Shown: positions 7,211-14,261, counted from the stretch's first letter. The stretch is DNA of 16,349 nt from an uncultured Caulobacteraceae bacterium (GCA_937952995.1 CALFYB010000260.1:1-16349); one strand, 5' to 3'. Numbers and translations: made by a program. Notes: generated from the sequence alone by a model not told the origin.

Positions 7211-8014
7211 ATGTCAGGACGGGATTTTGCAGGATCAGTGATCGTGGTCACCGGAGCCTCAACAGGCCTTGGGCGCGCCATCGCCGTTGAGACCGCAGGC
7301 CGCGGGGCTCAGGCCGTGATCATCAACTACGCCAACAGCGCCGCCGAAGCCGATGAAACCGCGCGGATGGTGATCGAAGCTGGCGCTGAAGCCATCCTCG
7401 TCAAGGCGGATGTCGGACAGGATGAGGGCTGCAAAACCATCGTCGAGGCCGCCGCCCGCTTTGGCAAGATCGATGCCCTGTTCAACAATGCCGGCATCAC
7501 CAAGTTCGCGCCCGACCATAGCGATCTGGACGCCGTGTCCGCCGATGACTTCCTGCGGCTCTATCAGGTCAATGTGGTCGGAGCCTTCATGATGATCCGG
7601 GCGGCGCGCTCCCTGCTCGAGGCCGCACCGCGCGCAGGGTCGGTGGTCAACACCTCGTCCATCGCCGCCGTGACCGGCATTGGCTCATCCGTTCCCTATG
7701 CCGCCTCAAAAGGGGCCCTGACGACGATGACCCTATCGCTAGCACGCGCGCTGGCACCAAAGATCCGGGTGAACGCGGTTTGCCCGGGCTTTATTGACAC
7801 ACCTTGGTTTGAAAAAGGCATTCCGGCCCAGACGGTTGAACGGATGCGACAAGGTGTTGCAGCCTCTACCCCCCTAAAGGCAGCCTCTACCGCCGAGGAT
7901 ATTGCCGGGGCTGCCGTGTTCTTCGCCTCGCCAGCCGCCCGTCACGTGACGGGGGAAACCTTGCTCGTCGACGCCGGGACCCACCTCGGAATGGCCAGTT
8001 TGAGCATGCGCTAG
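7211..8014 (+). CDS. SDR-family oxidoreductase (FabG-like)
   Basis: This is a classical short-chain dehydrogenase/reductase of 267 residues with a Rossmann fold. It has the cofactor motif TGASTGLG (14-21), NNAG (92-95), the catalytic serine S150 in NTSSIAAVTG and the Y163/K167 pair in YAASK, then the CPGFIDTPW loop and a C-terminal VTGETLLVDAGTHLG. The IINYANS stretch after beta-2 resembles FabG-like, NADP-preferring enzymes. The substrate cannot be predicted. I chose ATG 7211 because a GGGGA run lies 8 bases upstream; an in-frame ATG at 7196 would add five residues but has no good ribosome binding site. It is divergent from queF, with a weak promoter candidate (AAGACA 7147-7152, 17 bases, TATCAA 7170-7175). 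Confidence 0.9.
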   Translation: MSGRDFAGSVIVVTGASTGLGRAIAVETAGRGAQAVIINYANSAAEADETARMVIEAGAEAILVKADVGQDEGCKTIVEAAARFGKIDALFNNAGITKFAPDHSDLDAVSADDFLRLYQVNVVGAFMMIRAARSLLEAAPRAGSVVNTSSIAAVTGIGSSVPYAASKGALTTMTLSLARALAPKIRVNAVCPGFIDTPWFEKGIPAQTVERMRQGVAASTPLKAASTAEDIAGAAVFFASPAARHVTGETLLVDAGTHLGMASLSMR

Positions 8015-8021
8015 TCATTTT

Positions 8022-8038
8022 CGCTTAATTTTTAAGCG
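8022..8038. promoter_or_regulatory. Perfect 7-3-7 palindrome downstream of the SDR gene
   Basis: CGCTTAATTTTTAAGCG is an exact inverted repeat (arms CGCTTAA and TTAAGCG, centre TTT), starting 8 bases after the SDR stop. No T tract follows on either strand, so it is not a standard intrinsic terminator. It could be an operator for the following genes or an RNA hairpin closing the SDR message. Confidence 0.4.
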
Positions 8039-8108
8039 TAACGCCCAAATTCAGCCTGCAAAACAGACAAGTTTCAACTGCACTCGCTCGTCGGGGGAGA
8101 GGGGATTG

Positions 8109-8231
8109 ATGTCTGTGACACGGAGCCTGAAGGTGATGTTGCGGTGCAGCGAAATCGAAGAGCGCAGCGCCGCACACTGGCTTGACAAATTTGCAACACT
8201 CGACCCGCAACGGCATAGCTACCGAGGTTAA
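8109..8231 (+). CDS. Possible small protein, 40 residues, upstream of the TorF-type gene
   Basis: A 41-codon frame in the gap between the SDR and the porin gene is preceded by a purine-rich Shine-Dalgarno region (GGAG at 8096-8099 and GAGGGG at 8099-8104) at good spacing to ATG 8109. The product starts MSVTRSLKVMLRCSEIEERS and ends DPQRHSYRG; it is charged, with no membrane segment or signal peptide, and holds one Cys and one Trp. About 64% of its third positions are G or C by my count, which is compatible with coding but not proof. I recognise no family. The alternative is that this is the untranslated leader or promoter region of the porin gene, with a chance ORF. Confidence 0.3.
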   Translation: MSVTRSLKVMLRCSEIEERSAAHWLDKFATLDPQRHSYRG

Positions 8232-8327
8232 ATTAGGACCAACTTAACCTTACTGACCGTCCGTATAGGGCTTGATAAGGCACACGGCCTAGCTCGGGCC
8301 ATCGCTTTAAAAAACTGGGGAAATCCA

Positions 8328-9014
8328 ATGAAGATCCTGAAAACCGCCCTTCTCGCCGCCACCGCCGCCTTGGCCGTGACCAGCGTCGCCCAAGCCGCTG
8401 ACGGCCCATCCTTGTCGGCCAATGTCGGCGTCGCTTCCGACTATGTCTTCCGCGGCGTTTCGCAGACCAATGGCGACCCCGAAGTGTTCGGTGGTTTGGA
8501 CCTTTCGGTCGGTCAGGCCTATGCCGGCGTTTGGCTGTCGAATGTCGATTTCGGCGACGGCACCCGGATTGAAAATGACACCTATATCGGCGTGAAGCCC
8601 GAAGTGGCTGGGTTCAACCTGGATCTGGGCGTCATCTATTACAACTATCTCGAAGCCCCAACCGGCGCGAAATATGGCTATGGCGAAGTGAAGGCCGCAG
8701 CCAGCCGCGCAATCGGTAAGGCCACCGTCGGTGCCGCCTACTATTACTCGCCCGACTTTTTCGGCGCGGATGAGAAGGCAACCTATGTCGAGTTGAACGG
8801 CGCTTACGCCATCAATGACAAGGTTTCAGTGACCGGTGCCTATGGCCATCAGGCCTTGGACGTCAGCAAGGATTACAACACCTGGAACCTCGGTGCCTCG
8901 GTTGCAGTCATGCCGCATCTGAGCCTCGATGTCCGCTACTGGGACACCAGCGAACACGATATCGGCAGCATCTATGACAGCCGCTTCGCTGCGACCCTGA
9001 AGGCCTCGTTCTAA
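8328..9014 (+). CDS. TorF-family putative outer-membrane porin
   Basis: The 228-residue product has a clear Sec signal peptide (KILK, a hydrophobic Leu/Ala core, cleavage near residues 23-24 at AQA-A). The mature chain has the TorF family opening, LSANVGVASDYVFRGVSQTNGDPEVFGGLDLS (written here only by its key parts: SDYVFRG at about 38-44 and SQTNG after it). Alternating aromatic and small residues follow, such as VIYYNY and AAYYYSPDFF. It ends in KASF, with the C-terminal Phe typical of proteins inserted by the Bam complex. It should be a small outer-membrane beta-barrel; the cargo is unknown. A GGGG Shine-Dalgarno (8317-8320) precedes the ATG. It is monocistronic, ending at the terminator at 9040-9073. 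Confidence 0.88.
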   Translation: MKILKTALLAATAALAVTSVAQAADGPSLSANVGVASDYVFRGVSQTNGDPEVFGGLDLSVGQAYAGVWLSNVDFGDGTRIENDTYIGVKPEVAGFNLDLGVIYYNYLEAPTGAKYGYGEVKAAASRAIGKATVGAAYYYSPDFFGADEKATYVELNGAYAINDKVSVTGAYGHQALDVSKDYNTWNLGASVAVMPHLSLDVRYWDTSEHDIGSIYDSRFAATLKASF

Positions 9015-9039
9015 ACTGAGACCTTACGTCTGAAGAACA

Positions 9040-9073
9040 GGCCGTCGCTCCTCTCCGAGCGGCGGCCTTTTTT
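9040..9073 (+). terminator. Intrinsic terminator of the TorF-type gene
   Basis: GGCCGTCGCTC (9040-9050) pairs with GAGCGGCGGCC (9057-9067) around a CTCTCC loop, with one T-G wobble in an 11-bp stem. Six T follow (9068-9073). It starts 26 bases after the stop codon and is a textbook rho-independent terminator. Confidence 0.9.
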
Positions 9074-9220
9074 CTGGCCTGACCTTAAGCGGCCAATTTC
9101 CGAAGCGGCGGCGACCGCACCTCGTCTATTTAATTTATAATAATCTTAAGTATTGTATTGTGATCTGCCGAGCGGCCAGTCGAGACATCTGTCCCGCACT
9201 CTGCACCGGGCGAGGGGATC

Positions 9221-10336
9221 ATGACGAACGCTCAAATTCGCAGCCTTGCTTCGCTCGATAACGTGATCTCGTCATCTCGCGTCCTGAATCTGAACAAGAT
9301 CTATAAGATGCACCGGCTGAGCCCTGAGCACAGCGAAAAGCCGCTCTTTTCTAACACCCAGCTCAATCGCGCCATTTTCCTCAAACATCGACTTCGCCCA
9401 AGCGAGCGGGCCGAGTTTACGGATGGACGCAGCATTGCGACCAAAATTTTGTTTCCGCTCGATACGATGGAAATCAAACTTGGGGCTCAATATCTGTTCG
9501 TAGGACAGAAAGATTTCGAGGAGCGCCTCTGCGAAATCCTGCGAGAGAAGATCGTAAATCTAGGCGGTGATATCGTTATTCTGAACTTGCTCGATAGCAT
9601 ACCGAGCCTAGACTCCTATTTGCTGCGGCAATTTCTAGAACGGGGCGGCATAAAACCCGCCGATTGCTACCTAGAAAATGGCGTCGCTGATCGAAAAAAT
9701 GTTCAGCAATTTGTCTTGGACGAAATATCAACCCTCGCAAAGTTGAGCTTTGGGCCAGACGACAATGGCGAAAAGGCTCGCGCCTTAATCGACAAATTGC
9801 TGTCGCCTGAAGCCGCCGAGGCAACAGACAGCCTAAGACAGACGTTACAGATGGAGAAGGCGGAGTACCGCCAAGGTCTGTTCTTCTGGAAGGCCACCCT
9901 GTTCTACAAATGGCAGATCAAGAAAATTATTCCTGTCTCTGGAAAAGTATTCCAGGAAATGAGGCGGATACATCCAGTCGAATTCACGAAGAAAGTCGAC
10001 CGCGTTAAGATTGAATATATGCGTAATACAATTGCGTATAAATTTTCGCTTGTTTGCGCTGAAGTTGATGAGGTTCTTGCCATTTATGACAACGCCTATA
10101 ACGACTTTATTTACAATGGAAATCCTGCCGGCTTTAGGAAATTCCTGATTTCTTCTCCTCTGCTTTTTCGAAAGCTGGGGGAAAGCTTTAATGACGTTGC
10201 GCACATCGTCAATTTTTGGAAATTTAGACCTAAAAAAGGTCACAGTGTCGCTGTGACCATGGCCCAACTCTCAGCGACGCTCTTGGAATTTGAGAGCATG
10301 TCGACAATAAAAGGCCCAGAAGCCGTTCGAGCCTAA
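9221..10336 (+). CDS. Unrecognised 371-residue protein, AT-rich gene
   Basis: I cannot name this protein. It starts at ATG 9221 behind a GAGGGG ribosome binding site. It appears cytoplasmic: no signal peptide and no clear membrane helix. Visible features are a basic N-terminal third; a middle part with YLFVGQKDFEERL (91-103) and IVILNLLDSIPSLDSYLLRQFL (118-139, quoted by its ends); a probably helical central segment (about 185-235) with FFWKATLFYKW (221-231); and a C-terminal part rich in aromatic and basic residues, with NFWKFRPKKG (331-340). Codons are visibly more AT-rich than in the neighbours; bases 10021-10080 are 40% G+C. The upstream gap is also AT-rich and holds a TATAAT (9136-9141). 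It is a single gene, converging on tRNA-Leu with a 5-base gap. Horizontal acquisition is possible but not shown. Confidence 0.82.
   Translation: MTNAQIRSLASLDNVISSSRVLNLNKIYKMHRLSPEHSEKPLFSNTQLNRAIFLKHRLRPSERAEFTDGRSIATKILFPLDTMEIKLGAQYLFVGQKDFEERLCEILREKIVNLGGDIVILNLLDSIPSLDSYLLRQFLERGGIKPADCYLENGVADRKNVQQFVLDEISTLAKLSFGPDDNGEKARALIDKLLSPEAAEATDSLRQTLQMEKAEYRQGLFFWKATLFYKWQIKKIIPVSGKVFQEMRRIHPVEFTKKVDRVKIEYMRNTIAYKFSLVCAEVDEVLAIYDNAYNDFIYNGNPAGFRKFLISSPLLFRKLGESFNDVAHIVNFWKFRPKKGHSVAVTMAQLSATLLEFESMSTIKGPEAVRA
10232..10258 (-). terminator. Intrinsic terminator for tRNA-Leu, embedded in the convergent gene
   Basis: Read on the minus strand, GGTCACAG (10258-10251) and CTGTGACC (10245-10238) form a perfect 8-bp stem with a 5-base loop, followed at once by six T (10237-10232). 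It lies 84 bases beyond the tRNA-Leu 3' end, inside codons of about residues 338-346 of the convergent 371-residue gene. On the plus strand no T tract follows, so it should act only on the tRNA transcript. Confidence 0.75.
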
Positions 10337-10341
10337 ACCGC

Positions 10342-10426
10342 TGGTGGGGACGCCGGGAATCGAACCCGGACGACCGAAGTCAACGGATTTTAAGTCCGCT
10401 GCGTCTACCAATTCCGCCACGTCCCC
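10342..10426 (-). tRNA. tRNA-Leu (UAA anticodon)
   Basis: The minus strand holds an 85-base class II tRNA. The acceptor stem pairs GGGGACG with CGTCCCC, then A73 and an encoded CCA (plus-strand TGG at 10342-10344). The D-loop region has GGCGGAATTGGTAGACGC, typical of tRNA-Leu. The anticodon stem GCGGA/TCCGT (last pair a G-T wobble) encloses the loop CTTAAAA with anticodon TAA (plus strand 10390-10392). There is a long variable arm and a standard TTCGATT T-loop. It decodes UUA and, by wobble, UUG. Its 3' end is 5 bases from the convergent 371-residue gene. Confidence 0.97.
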
Positions 10427-10596
10427 ACAGAACACCGGCTCGCTCAAGGCTTTAGCAGATGACCGGCCTAGGGCAAATCGAACCCGTAGGTTCTTGCTTA
10501 AATCCCCCGGAATTTTGGGCAAGCGCGCGCCACACCCTAGCCTTTTTGTGTGGGCAAGCCATAAAGAGGCGGTCCTATCGGAGGGACGAATCGACA

Positions 10597-10617
10597 ATGA
10601 CGGACGCGCGACGCTGA
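10597..10617 (+). CDS. Possible 6-residue leader ORF coupled to the SPOR gene
   Basis: ATG 10597 opens a frame encoding MTDARR that ends at TGA 10615-10617; this stop overlaps the ATG of the SPOR gene (TGATG). The best Shine-Dalgarno in the area, GGAGGG (10580-10585), is 11 bases before this ATG but 31 bases before the SPOR ATG, which itself has no recognisable site. The arrangement suggests translation of the mini-ORF and re-initiation at the SPOR start. It could also be chance. Confidence 0.3.
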   Translation: MTDARR

Positions 10618-11582
10618 TGATCCCTATGCAGAGCCAATGGACCAAGGCGATCAGCACGGTGTGCGGAACGGTCGTGCTTTTTTCGGCGTCCATAGCCCTT
10701 GCCGCGACACAGCCATCGACATCGGTTCGGTCAGCCGCGAGTAAGGCCGGAGATACCGAGGGCTACCCGAGCGCCCACACGCCTGACGCCATCCGCACAT
10801 GGCTGAAGACGGCGACATCTTTGGCACCGTCTCAGGTCATCTCAATCGGCGCGGATATGGTCGTCGGCTTTGCCCAGTCCGGCAGCCTCGATCCTGTCAC
10901 CGGCTATATCAAGGGCGCGGAACTGCGCGGTGAGGCGCTGTCTCCTCAATTTACCAAGGTCATTCAAGGCCGGTCGAGTCTGGCCACCTTGGACGTCAAC
11001 TGCACGACATCGTCGGCACTGATCCACCAAACCAAGATCTATTCGAAAGCCAACCTTTCCGGTGAAGTAACAGTACTGTCCGGCAGCGGAACTTGGATCA
11101 CACCGCCCAAGACGGCCTATCTCTCCGAGGCCATCGATGCCATTTGCCGCGCCGACTTCAAACGCCCCTTGCGCGATGCGCCACCGGTGGTCGTAGCAGC
11201 GGTGAGCCCTCCGAAGGCTCCGGTTGCTATTCCTAAACCCGCCCCGGCGGTCGCGGTGGCTAAACCCGTAACACCCATACCGCCCGCAACTCCCGCAACG
11301 CCAACAACGCCGATCACCCCTCTCGTGACAGCAGCCAAGGTCGGTGCAAACGAGGTTCAGATCATTGCGGCTCCATCTGCACAGGGCGCAGAAACGGCCC
11401 GCCAACATGTGGCTCAACGCTTGCCGCAAATCACGTCAAACCGCCCGTTCCGGATCGAAACTGCGGTCGTTGGTGGTCGGACCTACTATCGAGGTCTATT
11501 TGGCGGGTTCTCGGATCGCGCGTCGGCAGCGGCCTTTTGTCGAACCCTATCGGCCTCGAGCATCAGCTGCTTGGTGAAATAG
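10617..11582 (+). CDS. Secreted SPOR-domain protein
   Basis: This 321-residue exported protein has a C-terminal SPOR domain. Residues 1-30 are a signal peptide (hydrophobic VCGTVVLFSASIALAA, cleavage after ALA or ALAA). Residues about 50-185 form a domain I do not recognise, with GADMVVGFAQSG and a Cys pair (C129, C177). Residues about 186-240 are a Pro/Ala/Val/Thr linker. Residues 245-321 match a SPOR domain, starting VQIIAAPSAQGAETARQHV and including TYYRGLFGGFSDRASAAAFC. SPOR domains bind glycan strands lacking stem peptides at division septa, so a periplasmic cell-wall role is likely. The open frame extends back to 10344, but that part overlaps tRNA-Leu and lacks a signal; ATG 10617 is the first start that gives a proper signal peptide. 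It ends 5 bases from the convergent CinA-like gene. Confidence 0.85.
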   Translation: MIPMQSQWTKAISTVCGTVVLFSASIALAATQPSTSVRSAASKAGDTEGYPSAHTPDAIRTWLKTATSLAPSQVISIGADMVVGFAQSGSLDPVTGYIKGAELRGEALSPQFTKVIQGRSSLATLDVNCTTSSALIHQTKIYSKANLSGEVTVLSGSGTWITPPKTAYLSEAIDAICRADFKRPLRDAPPVVVAAVSPPKAPVAIPKPAPAVAVAKPVTPIPPATPATPTTPITPLVTAAKVGANEVQIIAAPSAQGAETARQHVAQRLPQITSNRPFRIETAVVGGRTYYRGLFGGFSDRASAAAFCRTLSASSISCLVK

Positions 11583-11587
11583 CGGCC

Positions 11588-12349
11588 CTAGACCGCGACG
11601 GCGAAGGCCCCCTTGACGCCCGCGGCCTCAAGCGCGGCGATTAATTCATCGACCACGCTGTCAACTTCGGCCGAGTCCCGACCGCGGATCACAAGGTTGG
11701 ACCCATAGGCGTCGTTCGAGAAGAACGGATAGGACCCCAGCGACAGGGCCGGATGGGCCTTGGCTACAGCCTCCAAAGGCGCGGCGAGCGTGCCTTCACC
11801 CGTTCCCTCGACCCGAACGGTGCGCGAGACAACAACCGCGCCTCCCTTCAAGCGCCAGCCAATATCTTCGAGCATCCCGCGCATGATCTGGGGCACACCG
11901 GCCATGACAAAGACATTGCCAATCTGGAAACCGGGCGGGCCATTGACGGGGTTCTTGATCAGGGTTCCGCCTTCGGGCACACGCGCCATCCGCCTGCGCG
12001 CGGCATTGAGTTGATCACCAAACCGTCCGGTCAGCAGCGCCATGATCTCGGGGTGCTCATAGAGCGCCACACCAAAAGCATCTGCGACGCAGTCGGCCGT
12101 AATGTCATCATGGGTCGGGCCAATGCCGCCGGTCGTGAACACATAGTCATAACGCCCACGCAGATGGTTCAGGGCGGTGATGATCTCTTCGGGAATATCT
12201 CCAACGACCCGCGCCTCGGCCAAATCGACGCCATAGGTGCCGATATAGCGGGCTATGGCTGCCAGATTGGTGTCCTGCGTCCGGCCCGAGAGAATCTCGT
12301 CGCCAATAATCAGAACCGCCGCCGTCACTCGATCGCCGCTCGCCAACAT
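11588..12349 (-). CDS. CinA/MoaB-domain (molybdopterin-binding fold) protein
   Basis: The 253-residue product consists of the MoCF-biosynthesis fold (COG1058) found at the N-terminus of CinA, without the C-terminal nicotinamide-nucleotide amidase domain; such short forms are common in alphaproteobacteria. Key motifs are IIGDEILSGRTQDTN (14-28) and FTTGGIGPTHDDITAD (71-86). A FVMAGVPQIM stretch, a PFFSNDAYGSNLVIRG region and an acidic helix near the end follow. In full CinA this domain is an ADP-ribose/NMN-related pyrophosphatase; whether the short form has that activity is not known to me. The start at ATG 12349 could instead be GTG 12328, giving the more usual beginning MTAAVLIIGDEI. It is the last gene of the minus-strand group, 127 bases after the SDR gene. 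Confidence 0.9.
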   Translation of the reverse strand: MLASGDRVTAAVLIIGDEILSGRTQDTNLAAIARYIGTYGVDLAEARVVGDIPEEIITALNHLRGRYDYVFTTGGIGPTHDDITADCVADAFGVALYEHPEIMALLTGRFGDQLNAARRRMARVPEGGTLIKNPVNGPPGFQIGNVFVMAGVPQIMRGMLEDIGWRLKGGAVVVSRTVRVEGTGEGTLAAPLEAVAKAHPALSLGSYPFFSNDAYGSNLVIRGRDSAEVDSVVDELIAALEAAGVKGAFAVAV

Positions 12350-12425
12350 GACTGTCTGTTCCCAAAGCTGGATGTTGACTGATGACTAGGCGTCGAGCAC
12401 GGCTCAAGCAAGCCCGGTGTTGATC

Positions 12426-12444
12426 GGGGCGCAGATCGCGCCCC
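12426..12444. terminator. GC-rich hairpin between the SDR and CinA-like genes
   Basis: GGGGCGC (12426-12432) and GCGCCCC (12438-12444) form a perfect 7-bp stem with a 5-base loop, 32 bases beyond the stop of the minus-strand SDR gene. No T tract follows on the minus strand, so it may be a weak or Rho-assisted terminator or a 3'-end-stabilising structure. Confidence 0.4.
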
Positions 12445-12476
12445 TCTGTTTCAACTGCCTCCGGTTATGAGCCCCC

Positions 12477-13211
12477 TTAGAGGCTCAAACCACCATCGGC
12501 GACGAGGGTTTGACCATTGACATAGGACGCCAAGGGCGAGGCGAGGAACAGGGCGACACCGGCCATGTCGGCAGGGGTGCCCATCCGGCCTGCGGGAATA
12601 GCCCGAAGCGCTCCAGCCAGACGCTTGGGGTTTTCCGTCGTCACCTTGGTCAGCTTGGTGTCGACCAACCCGGGGGCTAGACCATTGACGCGAATTCCAT
12701 CGGGGGCCCAGGCCTGCCCGAGGGTGCGGGTCAGGCTGATCGCTCCAGCCTTAGAGGCGGCGTAGGCTGGATTGCCCTTATTGGCCCCAAGGCCCGAGAT
12801 CGAGCTGACAATGGTGATCGAGCCTTGGCTCTGCAGCAGTTGCGGCCGAAACTTGCGGCAGCAGTGCATCAGGCTGTCGAGATTGACCGCGACGACCTTG
12901 TCCCAGCCTTCACGCTCAAACTCACCGCGGCCATAGACCACCGTGCCCTGCGACAGGACCAGCACATCGAGCGTGTCGAACGGCAGGGGCGCGGCCTCGA
13001 TGGCGTCCGGATCGCCCACGTCAACGCAGTCATAGCCTAGCCCAGTGATGTCAGAGCCATCTGCGGGGTCGTAGTCGCTGGCCTTGGCGCGGGTGCCCCA
13101 GACATGGACGCGTGCGCCGCGATCACGGAAGGCGTGGGCGATGCCGTTGCCAATGCCGCTGGAGCCACCGACCACGAGGACGGTCTTGCCGGTAAAATCT
13201 GTATCGTTCAT
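12477..13211 (-). CDS. SDR-family oxidoreductase
   Basis: A 244-residue short-chain dehydrogenase/reductase. It has the cofactor loop GGSSGIG (15-21), where VGG replaces the usual TGG/TGA. The NNAG position reads LSQG (86-89), a real variation. Then come N110, the S136/S137 region in TIVSSISG, and the Y150/K154 catalytic pair in YAASK, followed by LAPGLVDTKLTK and the C-terminal VNGQTLVADGGLSL. The catalytic triad is intact. AAGGA lies 8 bases before the ATG. It begins 21 bases after the stop of the APH-family gene and is almost certainly in the same operon, which suggests linked roles in acyl-CoA or alcohol metabolism, though the substrate is unknown. Confidence 0.92.
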   Translation of the reverse strand: MNDTDFTGKTVLVVGGSSGIGNGIAHAFRDRGARVHVWGTRAKASDYDPADGSDITGLGYDCVDVGDPDAIEAAPLPFDTLDVLVLSQGTVVYGRGEFEREGWDKVVAVNLDSLMHCCRKFRPQLLQSQGSITIVSSISGLGANKGNPAYAASKAGAISLTRTLGQAWAPDGIRVNGLAPGLVDTKLTKVTTENPKRLAGALRAIPAGRMGTPADMAGVALFLASPLASYVNGQTLVADGGLSL

Positions 13212-13232
13212 CTGATTGATCCTTGTTGAGAC

Positions 13233-14261
13233 TTAGCCGATCCAGCGCAAGCCGCGCTCGAACAGCGAAATGGTGTGGGCATGCAGGCGGTCGCCCATCT
13301 CCTTGGTCGCCTTGCCAGCGCAGGCCCGCGCATGGGTGCCTTCAAGGATGATGCCCATCTTGTAGCAGGCCAAGACGCCGTACCACTCGATATAGGACAT
13401 GTCGCGCTCGGTGCGGGGGCGGTAGTGATCGACCAGTTCGGTGGCGCTGGGGAAGCCCTTCCACGGCTGGACCGTGATGCCCGCATCATCGGGCCGGTCC
13501 TCCATGGGCCAGGTGGCCAGCAGCCAGCCGAGATCCAGCAGTGGATCCCCGATGGTGGTCAGCTCCCAGTCCACCACAGCCGCCAGGTCCCCGCTGTCAA
13601 AGCGGAACATGACGTTGGACAGGTGATAGTCGCCGTGGATGATCCCCGGCTCGAAGGTCGAGGGACGGTTGGCCTCGAGCCACCGGCCAATGCGCCCAAC
13701 GTCCGGCAGGGCCTGGATACCCGTCCATCCGGCATGTTCTTCGTAGGACGACAGTTGCGCCTGCCAGCGCTGAACCTGACGCTCCAGATAGTTATCGGGG
13801 CGGCCCAGCCCGTCGAGGCCTCGCGCACGATAATCAAGCGCCCCAAGCGAGGCGATCGCCTCGACCATGCTCAGGCCCATACGGTGGCGGATGGCTTCGG
13901 AACCGGCATGAAGCGCGGGCAGGCCTTGCGAGGGGTTAAAGCCGTTGATCGGCTCCATCAGATAGAAGGACGCGCCTAGCACCGTTTCATCGGGACAGGC
14001 GGCAATCAGACCCGGATGGGGCACATCCGATCCGGCCAGCGCGGCCAGCACCCTCGCCTCTCGGCGCATGGTCTCATTGGAATTGTCACGCAGATGCAGC
14101 GGCGGACGGCGCAACACATAATCACGGCCACTGCGGGTAAATTTCAGGAGGATATTTTGGGTGCCGCCGGTCAGCAGGCTGGCATTTTCGAGCGGACCTG
14201 ATCCCAAGCCCTGCGCGTCCATCCAAGCGGACAGAACGGCCATATCGACAACATGTTCCAA
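13233..14261 (-). CDS. APH-family phosphotransferase (ACAD10/11 N-domain-like)
   Basis: A 342-residue kinase-like protein of the aminoglycoside phosphotransferase superfamily. Visible parts are a nucleotide-binding N-lobe with VLRRPP (49-54) and REARVL (67-72), the catalytic loop HGDYHLSN (209-216, D211 catalytic, N216 metal) and the metal-binding DWE at 231-233 within VVDWELTTIGDPLLDLGWLLA. This subtype resembles the kinase domain of eukaryotic ACAD10/11, which phosphorylates 4-hydroxyacyl-CoA, and in bacteria often travels with acyl-CoA dehydrogenases and SDRs; the downstream SDR fits. Antibiotic resistance is unlikely. I chose TTG 14261 because GGAGGAGG (14275-14268) lies 6 bases before it; the ATG five codons later is too far, and the longer frame to 14318 has no support. 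Confidence 0.9.
   Translation of the reverse strand: MEHVVDMAVLSAWMDAQGLGSGPLENASLLTGGTQNILLKFTRSGRDYVLRRPPLHLRDNSNETMRREARVLAALAGSDVPHPGLIAACPDETVLGASFYLMEPINGFNPSQGLPALHAGSEAIRHRMGLSMVEAIASLGALDYRARGLDGLGRPDNYLERQVQRWQAQLSSYEEHAGWTGIQALPDVGRIGRWLEANRPSTFEPGIIHGDYHLSNVMFRFDSGDLAAVVDWELTTIGDPLLDLGWLLATWPMEDRPDDAGITVQPWKGFPSATELVDHYRPRTERDMSYIEWYGVLACYKMGIILEGTHARACAGKATKEMGDRLHAHTISLFERGLRWIG

Noticed and set aside
9074..10344. Integrative element with tRNA-Leu as attachment site
   Set aside because: I found no integrase and no second copy of the tRNA 3' end on the left side, so only the composition of the 371-residue gene hints at transfer.
10344..10616. Upstream extension of the SPOR gene
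   Set aside because: The frame runs across the antisense of tRNA-Leu and would bury the signal peptide.
10842..11429. 195-residue minus-strand frame across the SPOR gene
   Set aside because: Cys/Arg-rich shadow ORF opposite a gene with a signal peptide and SPOR domain.
11753..12382. 209-residue plus-strand frame across the CinA-like gene
   Set aside because: Shadow of the CinA/MoaB frame, which has intact signature motifs.
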